Positions 1 to 7,291 of a stretch of DNA of 36,648 nucleotides are shown one piece after another. This DNA comes from Pseudomonadota bacterium (GTDB taxonomy: Bacteria; SZUA-182; DTGQ01). A model generated the notes under the pieces. The model made no database searches. It saw only the letters and a list, made by a program, of their open reading frames with translations, and was not told the DNA's origin. The DNA lies in NCBI GenBank assembly GCA_030625085.1, contig DAOURK010000032.1, forward strand, positions 1-36,648, written 5' to 3'. Positions within the stretch are counted from its first letter, which is position 1, and each line of letters begins with the position of its first letter. A program made the translations under genes and the position numbers.

Positions 1-1185
1 TGTCGATGCAGCTATGGGTTCTCTAAAAGCAAGACGGATACCGTGAGCATTTGCAGTATCTAATAACTCGCAGAGTAATGAAGAGTATGATTCAAAATTT
101 TTCGCAAATACAATACGATATAAGGCTAGAAGTATTGTCAGCGCATTCACTTTCCTGGATCGTTGCATTGATTGTTCGTCGACTTGCTTACAAATGAGTG
201 CAATTTTTAGCTGTATCTTCTCCCATAAATCTAACTCGCTTTCATGTAACTTCATCTCTTTGATACATCGATCTAAGTTTCTGGGAGCGCCTTTTGTTGT
301 CAGTGCATTACCCTTCTTTTCTCGCAAAATATCTTTATAGTCGTCCTCGATAGGATAAATATAAACGTCCTTTGGATAGTGGGTTTGTGCCGGCGACTTA
401 TCTGTTCTGTTTGTATTATAATTACCCGAAGTTTGCCCAATGTGGACCCAATTGGCGGATTTATAAATCGAGCCGTGAAATTGACTGGGATCGACATATG
501 TTTCAAACAATACAGGCTTATAATTGAATTTTTGTTGCCAATCAGTAGGTACTTGCTTTCTGGCAAGAGAAAATATTTTTGAGGCTAAGTTGTCAATTTT
601 TATCCATGGGAAAATCAAGAATCTGTTGTTGTTTATTATCCAATTTAAATTTTTCTCTCTTTGTTCCCTGCTCCAACCAATATGAAAATCTCTGCATTTT
701 AGGTGGTAAGTAGTTGCGGAAACAAACGAAAAGCATCCTACAGGATCCCTGATTCCTTCCAGGCGGATGTAATACTTTAAGTGCAGACCAAAGTTTTTCT
801 TATAGCCAAGATAATGGTATCTTTGTACAAGGTCATTCCACTTTTTATATTCCTCTTTTTCTTTTGCAAGTTCTATATATGGGTTGAAATTATCAACCGC
901 ACCATTAATCTTAATCTTATTTGTGAAATTAAACTGCTCTGTATCGTCTTTTTTCATGTGGATGCGTTTTTGAAGAGGATTTAGATTAACTTTGCCGGCA
1001 GTTTGTAGTTTTTTTAAAAGAACAAGGCAAGAGTCAACTTTAAGGTTTGCGGCCTCATTTTTCCAATTGAGATTTTCACAAATTGTGTAAGCCAACTCCT
1101 TGCGAGATAAAGCTTGATATGTAGCAGCCAGCTCTTGTATGAGCTGGATTTCATGTTCTAAAAAATTCCTGTTGCCGATCCTCAT
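1..1185 (-). CDS. DUF4338 / DruA-like protein, likely transposase-linked (3' end off window)
   Basis: An uninterrupted frame of 395 codons runs from an ATG at 1185 to the left edge. A good ribosome binding site (AGGAG, 5 nt spacing) lies just upstream. Residues 1-75 look like a helical or winged-helix N-terminus. Residues about 105-290 match the DUF4338 family (the family of Druantia protein DruA): HYLGY at 124-128, PVGCFSF at 148-154, HIGW at 168-171, NNRFLIFPW at 186-194, the YKSANW..IGQTSG block at 241-254 and KDVYIYPI at 272-279. After a linker, residues 345-395 resemble the start of IS4-like transposases (NALTILLALYRIVF, then EPIAAST). DUF4338 is found both in the Druantia defence system and attached to transposase domains; the visible tail favours the transposase-linked form. 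This is inference, because the catalytic part lies outside the window. Confidence 0.8.
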   Translation of the reverse strand, partial: MRIGNRNFLEHEIQLIQELAATYQALSRKELAYTICENLNWKNEAANLKVDSCLVLLKKLQTAGKVNLNPLQKRIHMKKDDTEQFNFTNKIKINGAVDNFNPYIELAKEKEEYKKWNDLVQRYHYLGYKKNFGLHLKYYIRLEGIRDPVGCFSFVSATTYHLKCRDFHIGWSREQREKNLNWIINNNRFLIFPWIKIDNLASKIFSLARKQVPTDWQQKFNYKPVLFETYVDPSQFHGSIYKSANWVHIGQTSGNYNTNRTDKSPAQTHYPKDVYIYPIEDDYKDILREKKGNALTTKGAPRNLDRCIKEMKLHESELDLWEKIQLKIALICKQVDEQSMQRSRKVNALTILLALYRIVFAKNFESYSSLLCELLDTANAHGIRLAFREPIAAST

Positions 1186-1309
1186 GTGTACTCCTATTAA
1201 CATTTACAATAAAAGGGTTGAAGGTAAAGTTCCTCATTATAGGGTAGTACAGACAATCAAAAATGTCAACAGGTAATATAAATTTTTTTCAAGACTGTAA
1301 AATTAAACA

Positions 1310-1700
1310 CTTAAGCTTCGCAAGGAGGATTAAAAAAAGCTCCGAATGACATTGCGGGAGGGCGGGGGCATACATGACATTGCCGGCGCCATCTGGCCTG
1401 AATAAGGAAGGAAGCTGAAACAACGGCGACCGAAGGCAGCAGAATAACCAGGCACGAACATAGCCGTTGTTGCAGCGCCCAGATGCAGGCAAGGCCGGTG
1501 GAATAGTTAGCGCACTTGGTGTTGTAGGTGTGTGTGTTGTCAGGTGAAACAGGCGACTGAAAAAGATGGGCATGGTAGACGGATTCGTCCGCCTGTTGCA
1601 CCTGGCAATGCATGCGCCTACAATGCCACGGGCAACCTTTGTACTAAAAGTTCCAATTGCACCGAGCGTCCATGTGCGGGGGATAGACGGCAATCCTTCA
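1310..1700 (+). ncRNA. Candidate structured RNA, GC-rich
   Basis: This roughly 390-nt block is visibly richer in G and C than its flanks and has no good reading frame on either strand. Four nested or successive helices can be drawn: 1324-1331 with 1692-1699 (8 bp, closing); 1382-1387 with 1494-1499; 1390-1396 with 1479-1485, continuing through an internal loop into 1414-1427 with 1463-1476 (14 bp, one A-G mismatch); and a 44-position hairpin 1512-1555 with 1590-1633. In the long hairpin all eight imperfect purine-pyrimidine pairs are G-U wobbles on the plus strand and none is A-C, which points to a plus-strand RNA. I do not recognise the fold as RNase P, tmRNA, SRP, 6S or a group II intron. 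A decayed mobile element is the main alternative. Confidence 0.4.
1512..1633 (+). repeat. 44-position imperfect inverted repeat (long hairpin)
   Basis: Arms 1512-1555 and 1590-1633 pair at 33 Watson-Crick positions, 8 G-U wobbles and 3 mismatches, around a 34-nt loop. The arm sequence GTGAAACA/TGTTGCAC contains an A-G mismatch (1547/1598). The neighbouring helix at 1414-1427/1463-1476 has a near-identical arm, CTGAAACA/TGTTGCAG, with an A-G mismatch in the same place. Confidence 0.85.
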
Positions 1701-1704
1701 ATAT

Positions 1705-1738
1705 CTATTTGATATAATGGCCTATTTTAAAAATCGAT
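1705..1738 (+). promoter_or_regulatory. Extended -10 promoter-like sequence, repeat copy A
   Basis: Contains TTGATATAATGG, an extended -10 match (TGNTATAAT), followed by CCTATTTT and then AAATCGAT. The same sequence recurs at 2806-2838. No clear -35 box is seen. It lies at the 3' edge of the GC-rich block. Confidence 0.4.
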
Positions 1739-1873
1739 CCGCTCATATATAGTAAACAACGGCTTATATAAAACAATGAGAATGGAACTTTTATGAAATA
1801 ATGAGTGGGGTGAAATGGCCCAAAGGACGATCGATGCCTGATGTAACATTTTGATAACCATTTGTTAAATCAG

Positions 1874-1913
1874 CATTTGGCGGAAATGCTAACATTAGCA
1901 TTTCCGCCAAATG
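1874..1913. repeat. Perfect 40-bp palindrome
   Basis: Arm CATTTGGCGGAAATGCTAA (1874-1892) is exactly mirrored at 1895-1913 around a 2-nt centre. It is not followed by a T-run on the plus strand, so it is more likely a palindromic element or cruciform-type site than a simple terminator. Confidence 0.9.
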
Positions 1914-2000
1914 TCAAAAGTTCTTTCATCGCTGGAATATTTATCACCGCTCTTAGGGAAGAATTGCTTTATCAGCTAATAAATATGAGCGTATCGCAGA

Positions 2001-2060
2001 GTTGAGCGGCGTGAAAAACTGCGGAGCAAAGCGCAGCAGTTTTTCACGACCGACTCCAAC
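2001..2060. repeat. Long bulged hairpin
   Basis: The arms CGTGAAAAACTGC (2010-2022) and GCAGTTTTTCACG (2036-2048) pair perfectly. Pairing continues outward through GTTGAGCGG with CCGACTCCAAC (2050-2060), allowing two single-base bulges. This looks like a REP-type or RNA hairpin element; no gene adjoins it. Confidence 0.8.
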
Positions 2061-2104
2061 GACTTGTTAATGCATCATTGCTTTTAGGATATTTTTCTAA
2101 ATTT

Positions 2105-2171
2105 TTAGCTTTATAACGCGCGTTATAAATTTAGTGTTTAGAATTATAAACTACACCTGTGACGCGCGTTT
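2105..2171. repeat. Palindrome-pair unit, copy 1
   Basis: A roughly 67-bp unit beginning TTAGCTTTAT, with a perfect 20-bp palindrome centred on ACGCGCGT (2110-2129), a GTGTTTAGAATTATAA spacer and a second, half-kept site TGTGACGCGCGTTTGA. It is repeated in diverged form at 2227-2293. Confidence 0.7.
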
Positions 2172-2226
2172 GATTTTTAAATGCTTTAAATGCTTTTGTC
2201 TCTAATTGCCTTTGTTTTATAAATCT

Positions 2227-2293
2227 TTAGCTTTATGACCCGGGACATAAGTAGTGTTTGGAATGATAATCCAAATGTGTGACACGTGTCACA
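2227..2293. repeat. Palindrome-pair unit, copy 2
   Basis: Diverged copy of 2105-2171: the same TTAGCTTTAT start and GTGTTTGGAAT-type spacer, but the palindromes have changed centres, TATGACCCGGGACATA and the perfect 16-bp TGTGACACGTGTCACA (2278-2293). Conserved outer halves with varied centres suggest binding or folding sites; function unknown. Confidence 0.7.
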
Positions 2294-2805
2294 AGTGTAG
2301 TGTTATTAGATTATCTACATATCCTGCATTTGTGGCTCACTATTTGTTTTTATATTTAATGTATTTAATGCTCTGTTATGTAAAGTGTCAAACTTTTTTT
2401 GTGCATCCCTCCTTCGTGACAGAGGTAGACTTTCATCTCCTCCATATCGGGGGCGATTACAAAGCGATAAACCTCAGGCGATTTGGGGGACTGGTCCCCC
2501 AATTACTCTTTTATTGATCTTTCACCATGTATAAAATTGGAACCGTAACTTTCTGTTATACGTGGCATCCCTGGCACGATATTTATCCAAATTGGGATCA
2601 CACTCTTTGATTCTTTCGTTTTAATCTCTTGAGTCTCTTTCTTTAAACGAGTTTAAACTCTGGCATTAATCGAGGCGTCTCAAAAGATGTACGTTCCAGT
2701 TACAATTAATGCAAAGCTCCAGAATCCCTAATTTTAAAAATTGTATCAAAATTTGTGTTGTAGGTAAATCGTGACACTTTAACATATCATCTTTAATCGC
2801 ACTAA

Positions 2806-2838
2806 CTATTTGATATAATGGCCTATTTTTAAATCGAT
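2806..2838 (+). promoter_or_regulatory. Extended -10 promoter-like sequence, repeat copy B
   Basis: Second copy of the sequence at 1705-1738. Twenty-four consecutive bases around TTGATATAATGG are identical between copies, and both continue into a T-run and AAATCGAT. The upstream flanks differ. Confidence 0.4.
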
Positions 2839-2913
2839 TTATTTCTATGGGGATTTACCCCCGTTTGTTTAGTAATGCCTAATAATGGCTGGCAGTATTT
2901 GCAACAAATGAAA

Positions 2914-3000
2914 GGCAGTTAAAAAAAAAACGAGGCTTGATCATTAATGGTGATCATCACGTACTTTCCGGAAAACAGCAGACTTCTTCCTTTAACTGCC
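2914..3000. repeat. Inverted repeat with nested TGATCA pair
   Basis: GGCAGTTAAA (2914-2923) is mirrored by TTTAACTGCC (2991-3000). Inside lies TGATCA-N7-TGATCA (2938-2956). No coding content is seen; it could be the ends of a short decayed element. Confidence 0.5.
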
Positions 3001-3245
3001 ATAAGAATTTTGGTTAGCAAAGGCATATGTACAAATTGAAAAATAGATGCTCACTACACCTATGATGTGTAAAAAAATGCTTAAAATGCGGCCTCCGGCA
3101 GGTTGTTGAAATTGGGGCTAACTTGCTGAACTAAAAAAGATTTTCATTTTGGGCCTAAAGTGCGCTATGGGATTATTGTAATTTACTATCTAAATTACTT
3201 ATAGATTTTCAGATAAATAATTTCACAACAGCTATTTATACAATA

Positions 3246-3297
3246 GTGGCGCAGGGCTGAAGCCATGGGATAATGCAGGGCTAAAGCCCTGCGCTAC
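3246..3297. repeat. REP-like inverted repeat (GCGCAGGGCT type)
   Basis: Arms 3246-3264 and 3279-3297 are inverted copies of a GTRGCGCAGGGCTKWAGCC-like sequence with two mismatches. An inner perfect hairpin GCAGGGCT-AA-AGCCCTGC lies at 3275-3292. Short GC-rich motifs of this kind are common as dispersed intergenic repeats in bacteria; only one is seen here. Confidence 0.75.
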
Positions 3298-3473
3298 ATT
3301 ATAAAAAAATTAGTGCATGAAATTTAATATCTGAAATGCTATAGATGTCTGTATAGATAAAAATTGTCGGTAATATTTTATTATATCGGAAGGGATAGAG
3401 AAGGTTGAGTGATAAGGGAGGTCGAAAGGTTTAATCCTTCCTCCTCCCATATTCACCCAATCACCAAATGAAA

Positions 3474-4430
3474 TTAAAAAACAGGAGTCGTAAGCACTGC
3501 TTGAAATGTTCCTGTTTCCGCTACAGTAGTGCCATTTTTAATCAAAGTATAACTACCTTGCATTTGAGTACTACTAATTAATAGTGCCGAAAGATCTAGT
3601 TCAATTGTTCCTCCGGTGACACCCGGAATAATTCCATTGACAATAATTTGAGTACCTAATACCTCACCTGTTACACTAAGCCCGGCAGGGAGAAGTGGAT
3701 TTGTGGTAAGCTGTACATAGCCGGTAATTACACTTGGGATAACAGGGTCTTCAACAATATTTAACGTAATAGGCCCTTGCAGAATGCCGTTAGACCAAAG
3801 TCCTTCCCATGTCCCCACTTGTTCTGCAGCCACTGCTACTGCTGGTGAAGTAGTCCCAAATAATCCGCTACTACCTAACAGAGAAAGCATTGCCAGGGAA
3901 CCTAACCCTCCCATGCTGTTCATACCATAGAGACCGCCCATAAGGCCGCCTAAGCCATACATGCTTCCATAGAGTCCGCCCATGAGGCCAGAACCGCCTA
4001 AACCATACATGCTGCCATAGAGTCCGCCCATGAGGCCAGAACCACCTAAACCATACATGCTGCCATAAAGACCACCCATGAGGCCAGAACCACCTAAACC
4101 ATACATACTGCCATAGAGTCCGCCCATGAGGCCAGAACCACCTAAACCATACATACTGCCATAGAGTCCGCCCATGAGGCCAGAACCACCTAAACCATAC
4201 ATACTGCCATAGAGGCCACCCATAAGGCCAGAACCACCTAAACCATACATACTGCCATAAAGACCGCCATAACCGCCGTATGAACCAGATAATCCACTGC
4301 CGTACATACCATAATAACCACTTCCCAAACCTGAGCAGTAATAGGCCTTTGCTGTTCCTTTAGTTATGCTAACAAATAAAAATATGAATAAAAAAATCGT
4401 AATCAATACCTTTATTTTAAAAATATTCAT
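3474..4430 (-). CDS. Secreted Gly/Tyr/Met/Leu-rich tandem-repeat protein
   Basis: A 318-residue protein with a ribosome binding site (AGGAG) 7 nt before the ATG. Residues 1-29 form a signal peptide: Lys near the start, a long hydrophobic core and a cleavage-type AKA. A Gly/Tyr/Ser-rich stretch follows, then seven tandem units of GGLYGSMYGLGGSGLM (residues 55-164; the last is two residues short). The final part, residues about 205-318, is a non-repetitive domain starting GTWEGLWSNG with alternating hydrophobic pattern, probably a beta-structure. The repeats suggest a surface or extracellular structural protein, perhaps self-associating. I do not recognise a family and see no sorting signal at the C-terminus. 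It stands alone between intergenic regions. Confidence 0.75.
   Translation of the reverse strand: MNIFKIKVLITIFLFIFLFVSITKGTAKAYYCSGLGSGYYGMYGSGLSGSYGGYGGLYGSMYGLGGSGLMGGLYGSMYGLGGSGLMGGLYGSMYGLGGSGLMGGLYGSMYGLGGSGLMGGLYGSMYGLGGSGLMGGLYGSMYGLGGSGLMGGLYGSMYGLGGLMGGLYGMNSMGGLGSLAMLSLLGSSGLFGTTSPAVAVAAEQVGTWEGLWSNGILQGPITLNIVEDPVIPSVITGYVQLTTNPLLPAGLSVTGEVLGTQIIVNGIIPGVTGGTIELDLSALLISSTQMQGSYTLIKNGTTVAETGTFQAVLTTPVF
3939..4268 (-). repeat. 48-bp in-frame tandem repeat (7 units)
   Basis: DNA repeat coding for the 16-residue units of the secreted protein. Neighbouring units are nearly identical at the DNA level, and the last one (translation order) lacks six bases. This indicates recent expansion or homogenisation by slippage or recombination, so copy number may vary between strains. 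Confidence 0.9.
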
Positions 4431-5393
4431 AATACTTCTCCTAAGCTTTCCTCACCTTTCATAAATTCTATTTCTCAGAGACTAATGTGCTACACTAAAT
4501 AGATCTCTCCTGGAGTTTATTCCGCCTTCAATTTCTACACTATTGCCTTAATTTAGATACCGTAAATATGTGTGATAATCACCTCCTTGCTCTTTATTGA
4601 CGACTTTTGCAAGCCGCAACCATAAGTAAAAAAATCATATGCTGGGAGTTACAAAAGAATACGAAAAATAATACGTCTATTTTTCGTATAATCGATAAAG
4701 TGCATACTCAATGCCATAATCATTCTTTTGAGACATTTTTAAGTTGCCGCCTCATGGCCGATTGTCAATTGGAAGGTATAAAACAAAAAAAACCGATTGG
4801 ACCGCCGGGCTGGAAAGCACTCCAGAAATGGACACAGATTATAAATCTATCATTTTTGAGGGTTTCGTAAAAAGTCGTTTTTGGCAAATCTGTCATTTTG
4901 ACTGCAGAGAGAAATCTTATATTTTTTAGCATCTTGTGCAATAAAGATTTCTCACGTTCGTTCGAAATGACACGTTAAGGAGACTTTTTACGAATTCATC
5001 ATTGGGATTAAGGGTGGTTGCCTTTGAGTTATTTTGGATTTTTTTGACTGCTTTGGCTAAAATTTTTTACGCCGGACTTTTCCATTATAATATGTATGGT
5101 CGCCCTTTTTTACTTGTGTTTTTTCCGGTTTAGCTTTAATATACATAATGTATTATCAAAATAGACAATAGGAAGTCAATAAAAAAAATACTTTTCAAGC
5201 ATTAGGGCAGACAATGGAGCCTCCCTAAAAGCTTCTCGATCAAATACAAAATGCAATCGGTTTAAAACATTATTCTATTAATTCTATTAGGACTGAGCGG
5301 GCATATATAGGTAAGATAAGCACCCTATATTCTTTTCCACCACAAAAAGCATCCGAAGGAAATGGGAAGCCAGAAAATTGAGGTAAAAAAATA
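4431..5393. other. Intergenic region
   Basis: Roughly 960 bp between divergent genes. Apart from one full terminal-inverted-repeat element (4858-5000), I see nothing I can support. Overlapping short frames at 4607-4929 run into that element and look spurious. Confidence 0.6.
4858..5000 (-). repeat. TIR element, full copy 1
   Basis: Perfect 13-bp terminal inverted repeats TTCGTAAAAAGTC (4864-4876) and GACTTTTTACGAA (4982-4994) enclose a core with GAAATGACA-type and AAAGATTTCTC-type motifs. Its reverse complement aligns along its whole length with the copy at 9644-9786 with scattered substitutions. There is no open frame, so it would be a non-autonomous, MITE-like element. Confidence 0.85.
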
Positions 5394-5795
5394 ATGACTA
5401 AAGACATAATAAAAAATAGAATAATTATATATGAATTGCTCGGATTTGGAATTGTAATATTATCATTATGGATGGATGAATTTTTTGATATTCCTTACTA
5501 TCTGTTTGGGGCTGTAAAAACCCCTATAAATTGGATCGAAAGTATTATAGAAACCGGTTTGGTTCTCGTATTATGTGCTTTTACAACCTTCTTTTCATGG
5601 CGTTTTTTGAAGAGGATTAAATATCTGGAAGGATTTTTACGGATTTGTACTTTTTGTAAAAAAATCTGTGTTGATAATAAATGGGTTCCCATTGATACCT
5701 ATATACAAGATCATTCGGAAACAAAATTATCTCACGGTTTATGTTCTGAATGTATGGAAAAACATTATGGGAATGATAAGGCCGATAACAATTAA
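5394..5795 (+). CDS. Small membrane protein with cysteine-rich signalling-type tail
   Basis: 133 residues. Two hydrophobic segments (about residues 8-27 and 45-70) are followed by a cytoplasmic tail with FLRICTFCKKICVDNKW and, further on, DHSETKLSHGLCSECM. The pattern CxxCKKI ... HG.C.EC is common at the C-terminal ends of bacterial PAS/GAF sensor proteins, so this may be a stand-alone or truncated relative of those sensors, with a possible metal-binding Cys cluster. No sensor or kinase domain is present. The start is chosen at the ATG preceded by a GAGG-like sequence. Function unknown. Confidence 0.65.
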   Translation: MTKDIIKNRIIIYELLGFGIVILSLWMDEFFDIPYYLFGAVKTPINWIESIIETGLVLVLCAFTTFFSWRFLKRIKYLEGFLRICTFCKKICVDNKWVPIDTYIQDHSETKLSHGLCSECMEKHYGNDKADNN

Positions 5796-5951
5796 AATTT
5801 ACTCCTCTAAATCTACGTTTATTTGTCGTTTTAATTTATAAGGAAATGATCCTTATGAGGGCAAAGGAACCTGAATTGATATTGATATTGATAAGATTAC
5901 CAAATGGTTAAAGGTAAAAAAAATCAAAGAAAGGTCAGGTTATTTACCTGT

Positions 5952-7145
5952 TTAAAGGCAGGAATGAGAGCCGGCCAGGTTAAGCAAAATATTACCGACA
6001 GATTTGACTGTTTCTGCATCCGGAATGGTCCCTGATTCTATTTCGATAACTTCTATTCCTTCGGATTCCAAAAAATCCTTATCCTTAGGTTGATATAACA
6101 GAGGTGTTCCGGAATAATCCTTAGGTTCTTTAAACACTACTATATGCGTTATAGCAGGGTTATACTTATTTTGACCAACCCTTTCAGTGTAATTGTTTAT
6201 TTCTCTCACAAATTTAATTGGGCTAAAACCATGGGTCTCTGCGTCAACTGCCGGGTTTAATAAAAGGACTTTGGGCACCTTACTGGTCAAAAGGATTTCA
6301 CTAAGCCCATCTACAAGTAAATTTGAAATGATGCTTGTGTAAAAACTCCCCCATGAATAAACAATTACTCGAGCATCAAAGAGTTCCTGCCGAGATTGAT
6401 TTAAAAGTTTTGCCGTGGCTTCTATGGCCGAAGCGCCATAGGAATGGCATAGATAAACTCTGTTAATCGGAGAACTGAGAGGATTTTTCTCACTAGTGAT
6501 CTCCTCCTGACCAACAATAAAATCGCCGTTCTGCAGAATAGCTGCCAGATGCCTTGATTCAAAGGTTATTGGTAATACTTGACCACAAGCAGAGACAAAT
6601 TCATGGGCCCAATCCAAAGTCTTTGTCCATCCTCCATCTAAAAGATAACGACCATAAAGGATCAAATTCCCTAAAGAGGCTCCCCGAAGATTAAATGAGG
6701 GGCCAAGAAGCTCAACTAAAATCGATAAAGGAGAAGAAATACTTTGAATAACTTTAGTATTGCAGTGTTTGATTACTCCATCTTTTCCCTTGACCACCCG
6801 CGAAAGCTTTTCCCACAGAAGGTTGTTCGGTTTGTTTGCAGCAAAACGATATGCAAAAAGGTTATATCTGCAAGCAGCTTCTTCAGAGCTGACGCATGAC
6901 AAGGCCATAAGCCTATTTCGAATATCCCCAACAGCAATACATTCATCCTTAAAAACTTCAGCAAGATATTCACGCAGCAAGCCTGTACTTCCCCCATCAT
7001 CAAAAACAGTAACCAGATGGGTTGCCGAAAACCCATGTTTAGCAAAACAAGAAGCAAGTTGATTCAGGGCTGACCCGCCTGTAAGAAATACAAGTCCGGA
7101 ATTTTTTACTGAAGGTTTTTGATCAATAAGATTATCAGGTTTCAT
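5952..7145 (-). CDS. CofD/YvcK-family protein, GAK-system-like
   Basis: About 397 residues. The N-terminal Rossmann-type motif VFLTGGSALNQLA is followed by VTVFDDGGSTGLLREYL and VGDIRNRLMALS, then FNLRGASLGNLIL and VGQEEITS. These are the nucleotide/phosphate-binding and conserved blocks of the CofD (2-phospho-L-lactate transferase) / YvcK superfamily. The GGSALN start and DIRNRLMAL block resemble the CofD-related proteins annotated in GAK systems more than YvcK or true CofD; no GAK partner gene is in view. The gene follows the phosphohexomutase on the same strand, which suggests a sugar or nucleotide-sugar linked role (inference). I start at ATG 7145; a TTG two codons earlier (7151) is possible. 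No strong ribosome binding site is visible. Confidence 0.75.
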   Translation of the reverse strand: MKPDNLIDQKPSVKNSGLVFLTGGSALNQLASCFAKHGFSATHLVTVFDDGGSTGLLREYLAEVFKDECIAVGDIRNRLMALSCVSSEEAACRYNLFAYRFAANKPNNLLWEKLSRVVKGKDGVIKHCNTKVIQSISSPLSILVELLGPSFNLRGASLGNLILYGRYLLDGGWTKTLDWAHEFVSACGQVLPITFESRHLAAILQNGDFIVGQEEITSEKNPLSSPINRVYLCHSYGASAIEATAKLLNQSRQELFDARVIVYSWGSFYTSIISNLLVDGLSEILLTSKVPKVLLLNPAVDAETHGFSPIKFVREINNYTERVGQNKYNPAITHIVVFKEPKDYSGTPLLYQPKDKDFLESEGIEVIEIESGTIPDAETVKSVGNILLNLAGSHSCL

Positions 7146-7164
7146 ATCCAATCATTGTAAATTA

Positions 7165-7234
7165 AATTACGAATTACGAATTACGAATTACGAATTACGA
7201 ATTACGAATTACGAATTACGAATTACGAATTACG
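7165..7234. repeat. Heptamer tandem repeat, 10 x AATTACG
   Basis: Ten perfect copies of a 7-bp unit lie in the 146-bp gap between the phosphohexomutase stop and the CofD-like start, immediately upstream of the latter. Short heptamer repeats of this type are prone to slippage. Confidence 0.95.
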
Positions 7235-7291
7235 AACTAATGATCGGCTGGGAAGCCGCATAAATAAAATGAAAATTCCTATGCTTTTAAA

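Larger units (their letters stand above)
1186..3473. other. Long gene-free region rich in inverted repeats
   Basis: About 2.3 kb without a convincing gene. The short open frames here lack ribosome binding sites and protein-like composition. The stretch holds a GC-rich, strongly folding block (about 1310-1700), a duplicated extended -10 sequence, a perfect 19-bp-arm palindrome, a long bulged hairpin, a duplicated palindrome pair and two other inverted repeats, each listed separately. Position next to a DUF4338/transposase-like gene suggests an accumulation site for mobile or repetitive DNA. Confidence 0.6.

Noticed and set aside
1289-1717. Overlapping open frames on both strands in the GC-rich block
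   Set aside because: They have no ribosome binding sites and their composition is not protein-like. They arise because stop codons are rarer in GC-rich DNA. The helices explain the block better.
2254-2517. An 87-codon plus-strand frame
   Set aside because: It overlaps the palindrome unit at 2227-2293, lacks a ribosome binding site and shows no known motif.
4607-4929. Two overlapping plus-strand frames
   Set aside because: Their ends run into a TIR element and they have no start signals.
5796-5951. A possible decayed gene end (IDIDIDKITKWLKV-like frame)
   Set aside because: Too short, with no start or recognisable family, and the repeated ATTGAT makes chance likely.
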